Source: Myxococcales bacterium (GTDB lineage: Bacteria > Myxococcota_A > Polyangia > Polyangiales > Houyiibacteriaceae). Taken from it: a stretch of DNA of 64,000 nucleotides. Under the pieces are notes generated by a model. That model saw only the letters and a list, made by a program, of their open reading frames with translations. It was not told the DNA's origin and did not search any database. The stretch lies in assembly GCA_029863605.1 (NCBI GenBank), contig JAOTVB010000001.1, positions 472,187 through 536,186 on the forward strand, written 5' to 3'. The number at the start of each line of letters is the position of its first letter. Position 1 is the stretch's first letter. Below are positions 1-8,019 of this stretch, piece after piece. The position numbers and the translations under genes were made by a program.

Positions 1-1487
1 TAAATATCTTGCCGTACTCGAAGCACTTCCACGTTTTGACCGTCATTCCAAACGTGTTCGCCTACGATCGACGCCCCAATGCTCTGCCCAAGGTCGAGGA
101 TCTCGAGGGCAAGGTCGAGCGCGAGGAATCGCTCGGCATCAAGCAGCTCACCGACCTCACTTACAAACACATCATGGACCTGTACACTTGCACCGAGTGC
201 GGTCGGTGCAGCGACAACTGCCCAGCATACATCACCAATAAGAAACTTTCCCCGAAGCACCTCACGCTTGCTTTGCGCGACCATTTGTACGCTACCGAGC
301 AAGCGATGTTTGGCAAAGACGCTTTGGTGGCGGAACCGAGCGATGGTGCAGTCGAAATGCCGACGACCAGCTCGGGCGAAGAGCCGATTCACACCTTTCC
401 TCAAGCCCCCGAAGGCGGCTACTTCGTCGGGGACACGGTGGTCGATCTGATTCCCAACATCTTGCACCCCGACGTGATCTGGGGGTGTACCTCGTGTCGC
501 GCCTGCGAGGAACAGTGCCCGGTCATGATCTCCTATGTCGACAAGATCATCGGCATGCGCCGCGAAGAGGTCATGATGAAAAACGAGTTCCCGAGTGAGC
601 TTCAAGGGGCATTCAACGGCATCGAGACCAATGGCAATCCCTGGAACCTCTCCTCGATGGACCGCGGCGACTGGGCCGACGGGCTGCAGATTCCCCTTCT
701 CAGCGACAAACCGGACGCCGAAGTGTTGTACTGGGTCGGATGCGCGGCGAGTTACGACGACCGCGCCAAGAAGGTCGCTCGCTCGGTGGCCAAGCTACTG
801 AAGAAGGCCCGTGTGGACTTCGCGATCCTCGGGACCGAAGAAACCTGCACTGGAGACCCGGCCCGGCGCGCAGGGAACGAATACCTTTTCCAGATGCTCG
901 CGGAGCAAAACGTCCAGACTCTCAACGGCTACCAAGTGTCAAAGAAGGCAGTCATCACGGCATGCCCACACTGCTTCAACATTCTCGGTAACGAGTACGG
1001 CGATTTTGGGGGGCACTTCGATGTGGTTCATCACAGTGACTTCCTCAACGGGCTTCTTGTCGCGGGCAAGCTGGTCCCGTCGAAGGCGGTGAGGGGTAAA
1101 GTCGTATACCACGACAGTTGTTATCTCGGGCGTTACAACCAGGTCTACGATTCGCCGCGCCAGATACTCGAATCGATCGAGGGGCTCGAGCTTACTGAGG
1201 TTCCATATTGGAATCGCAACAAGGGCCTCTGCTGTGGGGCAGGCGGCGCGCAGATGTTCATGGAAGAGCAGGGCGAAGAGCGCGTCAACAACAAGCGCAC
1301 GCTCCAGCTCGTCGATGCGGGCGCCACGACTATCGCTAGCGCCTGTCCCTATTGTATGACGATGCTCACCGACGGCCTCAAGAAACTAGACAAGGATGAA
1401 GAGATCGGGCAACGCGACATCGCGGAGATTCTTGCGGATGCCATCGAGCTCGACGAGGTCGAGGACACGCCGGTCGCTGCGCAGTAG
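1..1487 (+). CDS. Fe-S oxidoreductase with two CCG domains (HdrC/GlcF-like), 5' truncated by the window edge
   Basis: The frame is open to the left edge, so the true start lies upstream. The first visible residues (YSKHFHVLTVIPNVF) resemble the junction after a NarI/HdrE-like membrane domain, which would sit outside the window. The visible part has two 4Fe-4S motifs (CTECGRCSDNCP and CTSCRACEEQCP) and then two cysteine-rich CCG domains, recognisable from VGCAASYDD, ACPHCFN, LCCGAGGAQMF and ACPYCMTM. This is the architecture of membrane-linked electron-transfer subunits related to heterodisulfide reductase and glycolate oxidase GlcF. The physiological donor and acceptor cannot be told from this fragment. 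It ends 61 bases before the channel gene, which has its own promoter candidate. Confidence 0.88.
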   Translation, partial: NILPYSKHFHVLTVIPNVFAYDRRPNALPKVEDLEGKVEREESLGIKQLTDLTYKHIMDLYTCTECGRCSDNCPAYITNKKLSPKHLTLALRDHLYATEQAMFGKDALVAEPSDGAVEMPTTSSGEEPIHTFPQAPEGGYFVGDTVVDLIPNILHPDVIWGCTSCRACEEQCPVMISYVDKIIGMRREEVMMKNEFPSELQGAFNGIETNGNPWNLSSMDRGDWADGLQIPLLSDKPDAEVLYWVGCAASYDDRAKKVARSVAKLLKKARVDFAILGTEETCTGDPARRAGNEYLFQMLAEQNVQTLNGYQVSKKAVITACPHCFNILGNEYGDFGGHFDVVHHSDFLNGLLVAGKLVPSKAVRGKVVYHDSCYLGRYNQVYDSPRQILESIEGLELTEVPYWNRNKGLCCGAGGAQMFMEEQGEERVNNKRTLQLVDAGATTIASACPYCMTMLTDGLKKLDKDEEIGQRDIAEILADAIELDEVEDTPVAAQ

Positions 1488-1511
1488 GGCGCCAGCTTCG
1501 CAGCCCGGTAG

Positions 1512-1539
1512 TTGACACCTGCGGCGATGCGCCTAATTC
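1512..1539 (+). promoter_or_regulatory. Candidate promoter for the potassium channel gene
   Basis: A perfect TTGACA (1512-1517), 16 bases, then TAATTC (1534-1539). The ATG follows after only 9 bases and no Shine-Dalgarno is visible (the bases before it read ctcggccggc), so a transcript from here would be nearly leaderless. The -35 is strong and the -10 weak. Confidence 0.4.
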
Positions 1540-1548
1540 TCGGCCGGC

Positions 1549-3048
1549 ATGACCGTGCGCGACTTCCTGCACGCTGCGTTTCACGAACCTCGCTTTCCTG
1601 CGTACCGCGTCGTGGAGACGTTCGTTTGGTCCCTGATCGTCCTTTCGATCATTCTCTTGATCATCGAACCCTTCTTTCCTGTGGGTTCCCGGGGGGAGGT
1701 GGTCCTCCAGGGGTTCGATCGCGTGATCCTTTCGTTCTTCTCGGTCGAGGTCTCTCTTCGAATCCTCACGTATCGACCACCCGAGCTCGAGGTATTCCAT
1801 AAGTCGCCTCTTGGGCGTCTGCGGACGGAAATTGTGGCGCGGATCCGCTTCGCCCTGACGCCGATGATGCTGATCGACATCTTGACGGTACTTGCGCTGG
1901 TCCCCGCTCTCCGCGGTCTTCGGGTGCTTCGACTCTTGCGCCTGCTCCGAACGGCACGGCTCTTCAAGTATGCGAACCCGTTCTACGGGGTCATGCGAGC
2001 GTTCCAAGAAGACCGCCTTCTTTTCACCTTCGCGTTTTCAGTGCTCGGCGCCGAAACGATTCTGGGCGGAATCAGTCTCTTCCTCGTGGAGCGCGGCGCA
2101 AACCCCGAAATCAACAATATCGGGGACAGCCTCTGGTGGGGATTGGTCACGATCACGACCGTCGGGTTTGGAGACATCACCCCGGTGACCACGCTTGGTC
2201 GCTTCATCGGCGGCGCCATGATGGTAGGCGGAATGTTCACATTGGCGCTGTTCGCGGGAATCGTAGGTCACAGTTTGTTGCACGCAGTTCTCAGTATCCG
2301 AGAGGAGCAGTTCCGAATGAGCGGTTATGTCAATCACATCGTCGTCTGCGGCTATGAAATGGGCAGCGGGATGCTACTCGACGTGTTGATCAAAGCAATC
2401 AACACCGACGATCAACCTGTCGTCCTCTTCGGCCCCTACGAACGACCTCGCGGGCTTCCACCTGAGTTCATGTGGGTTCAGGGTGATCCGACCAAGGAAA
2501 GTGAGCTCCCAAAGGCGCGGATCACGGAGTCGGCGAACGTGATCATCACAGGCTCGCGGCGGATCAAGCCACAGCAAGCCGATGCCGCGACGATCCTGAC
2601 GGCGTTTACGATTCGCTCGCATCTCAGTAAGAGCCCTTTGGCGGCCAGGCGTAAGAAGCCCGTGCACATCGTTGCAGAGGTTCTCGATTCGGAGAACGTG
2701 CAGCACGCGAGGGCGGCCGGAGCGGACGAGGTCGTGGAAACCCGCCGCGTCGGGTACTCGCTGCTCGTGCACGCTGTCTCATATCCCGGCATTGCGGATG
2801 CGACGAGCCGCGTGGTTTTCGCTGGGCATCAAAACCTTTACGTCGGTGCGTTTCCCAAAGATATCATGGCTCCCATTGCATTCGCCGAGCTCAGTCAAAA
2901 GATGCGCGCCACCCACGGCTGTTTGGTGGTCGGTGTGCGCGATCCCACGACCGGTCAGGAGCGCGTGAACCCCCCGAATGACGAGCTGGTCAGGCCGGGG
3001 ATGGAGGTCCTCTACCTCGCGACAAAGCCTCTTTCGGAACAGGTATGA
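1549..3048 (+). CDS. Voltage-gated-type potassium channel with cytoplasmic RCK/TrkA-N domain
   Basis: A 499-residue protein with six transmembrane segments in the first ~245 residues. The fourth is an S4-type helix with Arg at every third position (GLRVLRLLRLLRTARLFK, about residues 122-142). The pore loop is TITTVGFGD, a K+ selectivity filter with Phe in place of the usual Tyr. A Rossmann-type RCK domain follows (HIVVCGYEMGSGMLLDVL, about residue 263 on) and continues to a TrkA-C-like end. It should conduct K+ across the inner membrane and be gated by a ligand bound to RCK, possibly with voltage sensitivity. The stop overlaps the next gene start (ATGA), so the two are translationally coupled. 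Family assignment is firm; the ligand is unknown. Confidence 0.93.
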   Translation: MTVRDFLHAAFHEPRFPAYRVVETFVWSLIVLSIILLIIEPFFPVGSRGEVVLQGFDRVILSFFSVEVSLRILTYRPPELEVFHKSPLGRLRTEIVARIRFALTPMMLIDILTVLALVPALRGLRVLRLLRLLRTARLFKYANPFYGVMRAFQEDRLLFTFAFSVLGAETILGGISLFLVERGANPEINNIGDSLWWGLVTITTVGFGDITPVTTLGRFIGGAMMVGGMFTLALFAGIVGHSLLHAVLSIREEQFRMSGYVNHIVVCGYEMGSGMLLDVLIKAINTDDQPVVLFGPYERPRGLPPEFMWVQGDPTKESELPKARITESANVIITGSRRIKPQQADAATILTAFTIRSHLSKSPLAARRKKPVHIVAEVLDSENVQHARAAGADEVVETRRVGYSLLVHAVSYPGIADATSRVVFAGHQNLYVGAFPKDIMAPIAFAELSQKMRATHGCLVVGVRDPTTGQERVNPPNDELVRPGMEVLYLATKPLSEQV

Positions 3049-4079
3049 CGCTGCTACGGCCGAAGCGCGAGCCGATGCTCCTCCGCACCGGCGCACGCTT
3101 TTCCTGCGAAGGAGACGGGCTCTGCTGCAGTGATGTCCATGCGGTCGGCCCCTTGAACGAGGAAGACATCGTCTTTCTCGCCAGCATTTCGGAGGAAGCG
3201 ATCGATCGTCACGAGGACGAGGATGCGGCTGTGTTGATGATGCGGAGTGATACCGGAACGTGCGTGTTCTGGAGTGAAGGCGGGTGTGCGCTCCACGCCA
3301 AGCTCGGCCCAGAGATGAAGCCGAGCCCGTGCATTCAGTTTCCGTACGGCCTGACCGCGACTCCCACCGGTGGACGCATAACGACCCAACATCGATGTCC
3401 CTGTCGAACCCTTGGGACTCGGGCGCCCGTGAGCGTCGATGCCGCGCGGCCTTGCATCCTCGGCAGCGACGCGGAGCCCAAACCGGACCACGCCGTCGAA
3501 GAACCCATCGCCTGGTCGAACTCCGAATCCGTCCCATTCAGCGAATACGAAAGACGTGAGAGCGCGGTCATCGAGTCCCTCGTCGAGGGGCAGAACCTCG
3601 CTCGCAGACTTGCCGCAGAGCCTTTCCCAAAGCTCGAGCGCCTCGCCTGGACACAAGTGGCCGACGAGTTCCGTGAGTTCTCCGGGCCGTCGCGGGTGGC
3701 GGCGGCCGCACGATGGTTCGGGGATGCCCTTGGTTACCTGATCGACCGGCGCGAGCGCACAGAGCGTGATCGGCCATGGGCCTCCTCGTTCGAGCGAGCC
3801 CAACGCCGTATCGCCACCCCAGAGCCGCCGAACCGAGTCTTTGGTGATTGGCTCGCTGACGAAGTCTGGGCGCTTCGATGGACTCCATTCGGCAGCTTCG
3901 CCAAAGCGCGTGCCGAGCTCGTGACCCGCTTGGCCGTGGCACGTCGCATCGCTGCCTGGCTCGATATCAGCAACCCCGAGCACGACAACGTCTCGGCCGC
4001 CGAGGCGGTGATGATCGTCGACGTGATCGGCAGCACGGACTCCTGGGAGAGCGTGCAACACGCGATCGCGGAGCAGTAG
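3045..4079 (+). CDS. YkgJ-type cysteine-cluster protein
   Basis: A 344-residue soluble protein. Near the N-terminus it has the CxxxxxCC cluster of the YkgJ/zinc- or iron-chelating family (FSCEGDGLCCSD, about residues 22-33), followed by further Cys residues (TCVFWSEGGCALH, PCIQFPYG, HRCPCR, PCILG) that complete the metal-binding set. The C-terminal ~190 residues are an alpha-helical region with no recognised motif. Proteins of this family are of unknown biochemical role. Its start overlaps the channel stop by four bases, so it is probably co-translated with the channel. A long antisense frame over this gene is a shadow. Confidence 0.82.
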   Translation: MTLLRPKREPMLLRTGARFSCEGDGLCCSDVHAVGPLNEEDIVFLASISEEAIDRHEDEDAAVLMMRSDTGTCVFWSEGGCALHAKLGPEMKPSPCIQFPYGLTATPTGGRITTQHRCPCRTLGTRAPVSVDAARPCILGSDAEPKPDHAVEEPIAWSNSESVPFSEYERRESAVIESLVEGQNLARRLAAEPFPKLERLAWTQVADEFREFSGPSRVAAAARWFGDALGYLIDRRERTERDRPWASSFERAQRRIATPEPPNRVFGDWLADEVWALRWTPFGSFAKARAELVTRLAVARRIAAWLDISNPEHDNVSAAEAVMIVDVIGSTDSWESVQHAIAEQ

Positions 4080-4102
4080 CGACAACGGTGAACCGGAGCG
4101 GT

Positions 4103-4132
4103 GACGCTGACACTCGCACTGCCACAGTCAGT
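4103..4132. repeat. Short GRCRCN hexanucleotide tract at the 3' end of the glutaredoxin-like gene
   Basis: Hexamers gacgct, gacact, cgcact and gccaca run in register from 4103 and abut the stop codon of the minus-strand gene ending at 4128. The unit matches longer tracts at 4841, 37351 and 42711. Confidence 0.5.
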
Positions 4133-4820
4133 CGAGGCGCTTACGCACTGCCTGATTGAGCCTGTACTCGAAATTCTCGGGGGAGAAGCCGATCTGGACG
4201 AAGCCGTCGATCTGGAACGTGGGAATGCTGGTGTGCGGATTGATCTTGGTTAGCCGCTCTTTGGCTGCCTCATCTTCGTCGATGTCGTACTCGGTGTAGG
4301 TGATGTCGTTGTAGCTCAGATACTCGCGCGCGCGTCGACACGAGCCGCACCATTGGGTGGCGTACATGTCGATCTTAACTTGGCTCAATGCAGCCTTTGC
4401 GTCTTCTTCGGGGATGGGGCGTTGGGCTGGTTCTTCGGCGGGGGTCGGAGGGGGCGGAGCTACTTCCACGCGATGCAGCTCGATTTGCCCTGAAGTCGGG
4501 GGATCAGGTGGCAAGGGAATCGACGAGGGTGTGCGCTCGGTGCGGGGCGGCTCGGGTGCGGCAGTCGCGACGGCCGGTGCCGATACTCCGCGGGCCGGCA
4601 CGCCGCGTTCGGGCGCCGCCGGTTTCAGGTCCGAGAATGCGGCGAACGCCAGGGCGCCACCACCGAGCAGCAACACGACCAGGGCCAGCCCGAGCCAACG
4701 GCCGGCTCTTGATGGCGGTTCCTTGGAGGGCATGTCACTCAGCCTGCAGAGCTCACACTCCCCACGGGCGTCGAGAGGCAACTCGTGCTTTTCACAGATC
4801 CCCAGCGATCCCACTTCCAT
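4128..4820 (-). CDS. Membrane-anchored protein with N-terminal Cys/His knuckle and C-terminal glutaredoxin domain
   Basis: 230 residues in three parts. Residues ~8-25 hold a small zinc-knuckle-like Cys/His cluster (CEKHELPLDARGECELC, B-box-like spacing). A single membrane segment follows at ~43-63. A long Pro/Glu-rich linker then leads to a glutaredoxin-like domain from about residue 148 (MYATQWCGSCRRAREYL, then TSIPTFQIDG with the cis-Pro motif). The redox motif is CGSC rather than the CPYC of classical glutaredoxins. With one membrane span and one linker, the knuckle and the redox domain lie on opposite sides of the membrane. A thiol-disulfide role is likely; the partner is unknown. The gene has hexanucleotide repeat tracts on both sides. 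Confidence 0.82.
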   Translation of the reverse strand: MEVGSLGICEKHELPLDARGECELCRLSDMPSKEPPSRAGRWLGLALVVLLLGGGALAFAAFSDLKPAAPERGVPARGVSAPAVATAAPEPPRTERTPSSIPLPPDPPTSGQIELHRVEVAPPPPTPAEEPAQRPIPEEDAKAALSQVKIDMYATQWCGSCRRAREYLSYNDITYTEYDIDEDEAAKERLTKINPHTSIPTFQIDGFVQIGFSPENFEYRLNQAVRKRLD

Positions 4821-4840
4821 GCCCGACAGAATATCATACG

Positions 4841-4894
4841 GGCACCAGCACAGGCACGGGCGCCGACATTGACACCGGCACTGACGCTGGCACT
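4841..4894. repeat. GRCRCN hexanucleotide tract, nine units
   Basis: Nine consecutive in-register hexamers (ggcacc, agcaca, ggcacg, ggcgcc, gacatt, gacacc, ggcact, gacgct, ggcact) fill most of the gap between the acyl-CoA dehydrogenase stop (4914) and the glutaredoxin-like start (4820). It is non-coding here. Confidence 0.7.
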
Positions 4895-4913
4895 GCCCTA
4901 CGACTGATGATCC

Positions 4914-6092
4914 CTAGAAACCCATGATCTTCGCGACCGCATATCGCATGACCTCGGTCGCGCCGCCGCCGATTCGGAACAGGCGAGCATCTCTCCACGC
5001 ACGAGCGACCCACAGCTCCTCGAGGTAGCCCATTCCGCCGTGGAACTGCACGCATTGGTCCATGATCTCGCCGGTGACATCCCCGACGTAGGCCTTGGCC
5101 ATCGAGACGATTCTCGTCGTTTCCATCGAGAGGGGCTGGTTGTTGACGTACTTGTCCTCGTTGTAGGCAGCGCACGCTTTGTAGGAGAGCGCTTTTGCTG
5201 CCTCGTACTTGGTGTATAGATCGACGAACTTCTGCTGCCAGTACTCGCGCTTGATCAACGGCTTTCCGAACGCGACGCGCTCTCGGCCAAACTGCACCGA
5301 TCGGTCGAGGGCGAGCTTTGACCCCTCGAGCCCGCTCACGCAACCGACGAGTCGCTCCGACTGGAAGTTCTGCATCAGGTACACGAAGCCCATACCCTCC
5401 TGTCCGAGCAAATAGCGTTTTGGTACGCGCACGTCCTCGTAGAACAACTCAGCCGTGTCGCTCGACCAGTTGCCGGCCTTCTTCAGCTTCTTCGAAACGC
5501 TGAAACCTTTCACATCGGTGGGGCATAGAATGATCGAAATCCCATTATGACCTGCTTCGGTGTCGGTCTTGACCATCAAGGTTACGAAATCAGCGCGGGT
5601 TCCATTCGTAATGTAGGTCTTCGATCCATTGATCACGTACTCATCGCCGACCAGCCGCGCGGTCGTTCGTAGGCCTGCCACATCGGATCCGGCGCCTGGC
5701 TCCGTTACACCGATTGCCGCGATCCGTTCACCTCGGATCGCTGGCGCCAGGAACTCTTCCTTTTGCTCGCGGCTGCCGAGATCGTTGATGACCGGTGTGG
5801 CCATGTCCGCCTGAACGAGTAGTCCCATCGTGACGCCTGCCGCGCCGCAACGGGTCAGCTCCTCGGACTTCACGACGCTCATCCAGAAATCGCCGCCGCC
5901 GCCCCCGACGTCCTCGGGGTAGTGGGCACCGAGGATGCCGAGCTCGCCAGCCCGCTCGAACACGGAATTGGGGAAGAGCTCCTCCTCCTCCCACTGGTCC
6001 ACTTTCGGTGCGAGCTCGTTTTCCGCGAAGCTACGGACCTGCTGGCGGAAGATGTGGTGCTCTTCCTGAAAGGGTTGAAAAGTAGTGGTCAT
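4914..6092 (-). CDS. Acyl-CoA dehydrogenase (isovaleryl/long-chain-type active site)
   Basis: A 392-residue FAD-dependent acyl-CoA dehydrogenase carrying the family motifs VTEPGAGSDVAGLRTTA and YITNG, and the C-terminal RDARLFRIGGGATEVMR. The MCAD-type catalytic Glu of YEGT is replaced by Gly (RIGGGAT). A Glu is present near residue 246 in SERLVG, the site used by isovaleryl-CoA and long-chain dehydrogenases, so that is the probable catalytic base. I chose the ATG at 6092 because GAGGGAG precedes it by a proper spacing; an upstream in-frame ATG lies inside the operator palindrome. It is a single gene behind a regulated-looking promoter. The exact acyl substrate is not determinable; branched-chain or fatty acyl-CoA oxidation is expected. 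Confidence 0.93.
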   Translation of the reverse strand: MTTTFQPFQEEHHIFRQQVRSFAENELAPKVDQWEEEELFPNSVFERAGELGILGAHYPEDVGGGGGDFWMSVVKSEELTRCGAAGVTMGLLVQADMATPVINDLGSREQKEEFLAPAIRGERIAAIGVTEPGAGSDVAGLRTTARLVGDEYVINGSKTYITNGTRADFVTLMVKTDTEAGHNGISIILCPTDVKGFSVSKKLKKAGNWSSDTAELFYEDVRVPKRYLLGQEGMGFVYLMQNFQSERLVGCVSGLEGSKLALDRSVQFGRERVAFGKPLIKREYWQQKFVDLYTKYEAAKALSYKACAAYNEDKYVNNQPLSMETTRIVSMAKAYVGDVTGEIMDQCVQFHGGMGYLEELWVARAWRDARLFRIGGGATEVMRYAVAKIMGF

Positions 6093-6112
6093 GGCTCCCT
6101 CGCTGCCAACTG

Positions 6113-6126
6113 AATGAACGTTCATT
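6113..6126. promoter_or_regulatory. Perfect 14-bp palindrome, probable TetR-family operator
   Basis: AATGAACGTTCATT reads the same on both strands. It overlaps the last base of the -10 element and lies 21 bases upstream of the acyl-CoA dehydrogenase start. Its TGAATGA/TCATTTA flanks resemble operators of TetR-type fatty-acid regulators. No such regulator gene is in the window. Confidence 0.65.
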
Positions 6127-6154
6127 TAGTAGCTGGGCACCCGCAATTTGGCAA
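6126..6154 (-). promoter_or_regulatory. Promoter of the acyl-CoA dehydrogenase gene
   Basis: On the minus strand: TTGCCA (6154-6149), 17 bases, TACTAA (6131-6126), then directly the palindromic operator. The layout is what a repressor-controlled promoter would show. Confidence 0.5.
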
Positions 6155-6177
6155 GTATCGAGTTTGCCCCACGGTTT

Positions 6178-7143
6178 TTACTGGTTGGGCGCTTCGATCG
6201 GCCCGGTGCGGGCGTCGAGGACGATCGCGTCCATGCGCTCGGGGTAGCTCTTGGGCTGGAGCTCGGTCCTCAGGTCGCTCAGCAGCTTGTCGAGCTCGGC
6301 CTTCCGACCCTCGCGCCACAAACGACGCCGGATGCCGTTGCTGGCGTCTTGCAGGCTCTCGACCCTCGCCGGGCGAATTGCGGTCAGCCGGAGAACACTC
6401 CATTTATCGCCGCCGACTTCGATCGGCTTCTTGCTGATGTCATTTTTCTTCTCGAGCGCGAAGGCCGCCCTCACCAACGCTGCGTCCACCGGTGGGTCGT
6501 CATCGCTGCCCACCATGCGCCCTTCCTTCGTGAAGTAGAGAAGGTCGCCGCCACGTAGCTTGGTTTCGGTATCGAGGCTCCGTTGTTTGGCGATCGCAGC
6601 AAACGTCTGATTTGTCCCCGCCTCGATCTCAGCGATGATCTCCCTGGCCTCTCGTCTAGTGCCGACTAGGATGTGCCGTGCTCGTCGCATCTCCGGCCTT
6701 CGGAATTCCTCCGGATGTTCGTGATAGTATGCGGCAACCTGCTCGTCGGCGATCGATTCGGTCTGCTGTGCCTGTTCGATCTCTTCCCGGACGAACAACT
6801 GCATGATCGTTCGGTCGAGAAACGCCACAACATCCGGATCCTCCGCGTAGCCGAGGCGCTTGGCACCCTGTTCAAAAATCTCGGACTTGACGCGGTCGTC
6901 GGCGAATCTGCGAAGAATTTCAGGATCCTCGAATCGCCTTCGTGGGTATGGCGAGCGCGCGTTGATGTTGTCTTCGAGCTCTCCGACCGTGATCTTCACG
7001 TCGCCAACGGTCGCAAATACTCGCGCCCGTCGTGCTTCGTCCTCCGTCGGAGGTGCATCCTCCGCAAGCGCCTGCAAGGAAAACACGCCGATCACCACGA
7101 CTGAACCCAGTACACAGCCTCGCATGGGCCGGCAGCGTTTCAC
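6178..7143 (-). CDS. Periplasmic PpiC/parvulin-type peptidyl-prolyl isomerase
   Basis: 321 residues with an N-terminal export signal (hydrophobic VLGSVVVIGVFSLQALA), then a SurA/PrsA-like chaperone region and a parvulin domain from about residue 155 (RRARHILVGTRREAREII, then FAAIAKQRSLDTETKLRGGDLLYF). It should assist folding of exported proteins in the periplasm. The GTG at 7143 gives the longest form; an ATG at 7125 (MRGC) is also plausible and still gives a complete signal peptide. The gene begins 15 bases after the upstream alpha/beta hydrolase gene ends, so both may be on one transcript. Confidence 0.87.
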   Translation of the reverse strand: MKRCRPMRGCVLGSVVVIGVFSLQALAEDAPPTEDEARRARVFATVGDVKITVGELEDNINARSPYPRRRFEDPEILRRFADDRVKSEIFEQGAKRLGYAEDPDVVAFLDRTIMQLFVREEIEQAQQTESIADEQVAAYYHEHPEEFRRPEMRRARHILVGTRREAREIIAEIEAGTNQTFAAIAKQRSLDTETKLRGGDLLYFTKEGRMVGSDDDPPVDAALVRAAFALEKKNDISKKPIEVGGDKWSVLRLTAIRPARVESLQDASNGIRRRLWREGRKAELDKLLSDLRTELQPKSYPERMDAIVLDARTGPIEAPNQ

Positions 7144-7158
7144 GCCGTCCCGACTTGG

Positions 7159-8019
7159 TCAAGCACCACACTCGGAGAAAAACGTGGCGAGCTCGGACGA
7201 CAACCGTTCGGGCTCGAACCAGTGCACCATGTGGCCCACGCCAGCGATTTCTACGAAGCGATGGTTTGCGATCTTGCTCATGCGTTCCTGTTCGTCGGCG
7301 AGCCGGAGACCTCGCTGAGACGCGACGATCAGAGTTGGAACCGGGATCGCCTCTAGGGTCTGCAAAAACAGATCGGCTTCGAACGGTCGAGGCGAAAACG
7401 TCTTGTGCAGCGGATCGAAAGTCCACTGCAGGCCCCCTTCCACCTCTGTCGTGCTCTTCGACACGAGGAAGAGACCGAGCTCATCCGAAAGTTCCGGGTT
7501 CTGGGCCCGCATCCGCCTCAGCGCCGCAGCTTCGTCCTTCATCGGTGCACGATTTCTCTGGCGCACTTTCGAGACGCCGTCGAGCCATGCACGGAGACGG
7601 CTGGCCGGATCTCGTGGCTCCATCTCCGGCGGGCCGATGCCCTCGATCAACGACAGTGTACGCAGCTTTTCCGGCCGAGCCGCAGCATACATCGCACACG
7701 CACTACCCCCCATCGAGTGACCGACCAGGTGAATTCGACGGCTGGCGAGCTGTGGTATCAACTCTTCTAGATCGAGCACGTAGTCGGGGAAGTGATAGTA
7801 GCCGCCGGCACCGATCCATTCGGTCTGTCCGTGGCCTCGCCAATCAAAGGACGCGACCCCATGACCAGCCGCGGCGAGCTCACGTGCGACTGCATCGAAG
7901 CTCCAAGCGATGTCGAGAAAGCCGTGGCAGACAATCACGTCGACCGGCTGGTCACCCCAAACGATGACGTGGTGTCGCAGGCCGTTGGCGGCGACCATGT
8001 GCTCGCGGGTCGCTACCAT
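7159..8019 (-). CDS. Alpha/beta-fold hydrolase
   Basis: 286 residues. It has the oxyanion-hole region VIVCHGFLDIAWSF, the GHGQTEW loop, the nucleophile elbow GHSMGGSA (Ser nucleophile) and a C-terminal catalytic His in GVGHMVHWF. This is a cytosolic serine hydrolase of the epoxide hydrolase/haloperoxidase-like branch; the substrate is unknown. Its ATG overlaps the thiO stop (TAATG), so the two genes are co-translated. A second in-frame Met at residue 8 is an alternative start. Confidence 0.85.
   Translation of the reverse strand: MVATREHMVAANGLRHHVIVWGDQPVDVIVCHGFLDIAWSFDAVARELAAAGHGVASFDWRGHGQTEWIGAGGYYHFPDYVLDLEELIPQLASRRIHLVGHSMGGSACAMYAAARPEKLRTLSLIEGIGPPEMEPRDPASRLRAWLDGVSKVRQRNRAPMKDEAAALRRMRAQNPELSDELGLFLVSKSTTEVEGGLQWTFDPLHKTFSPRPFEADLFLQTLEAIPVPTLIVASQRGLRLADEQERMSKIANHRFVEIAGVGHMVHWFEPERLSSELATFFSECGA

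Noticed and set aside
3054-4085. 343-residue minus-strand open frame over the YkgJ-type gene
   Set aside because: Antisense of a Cys-cluster protein translationally coupled to the channel gene.
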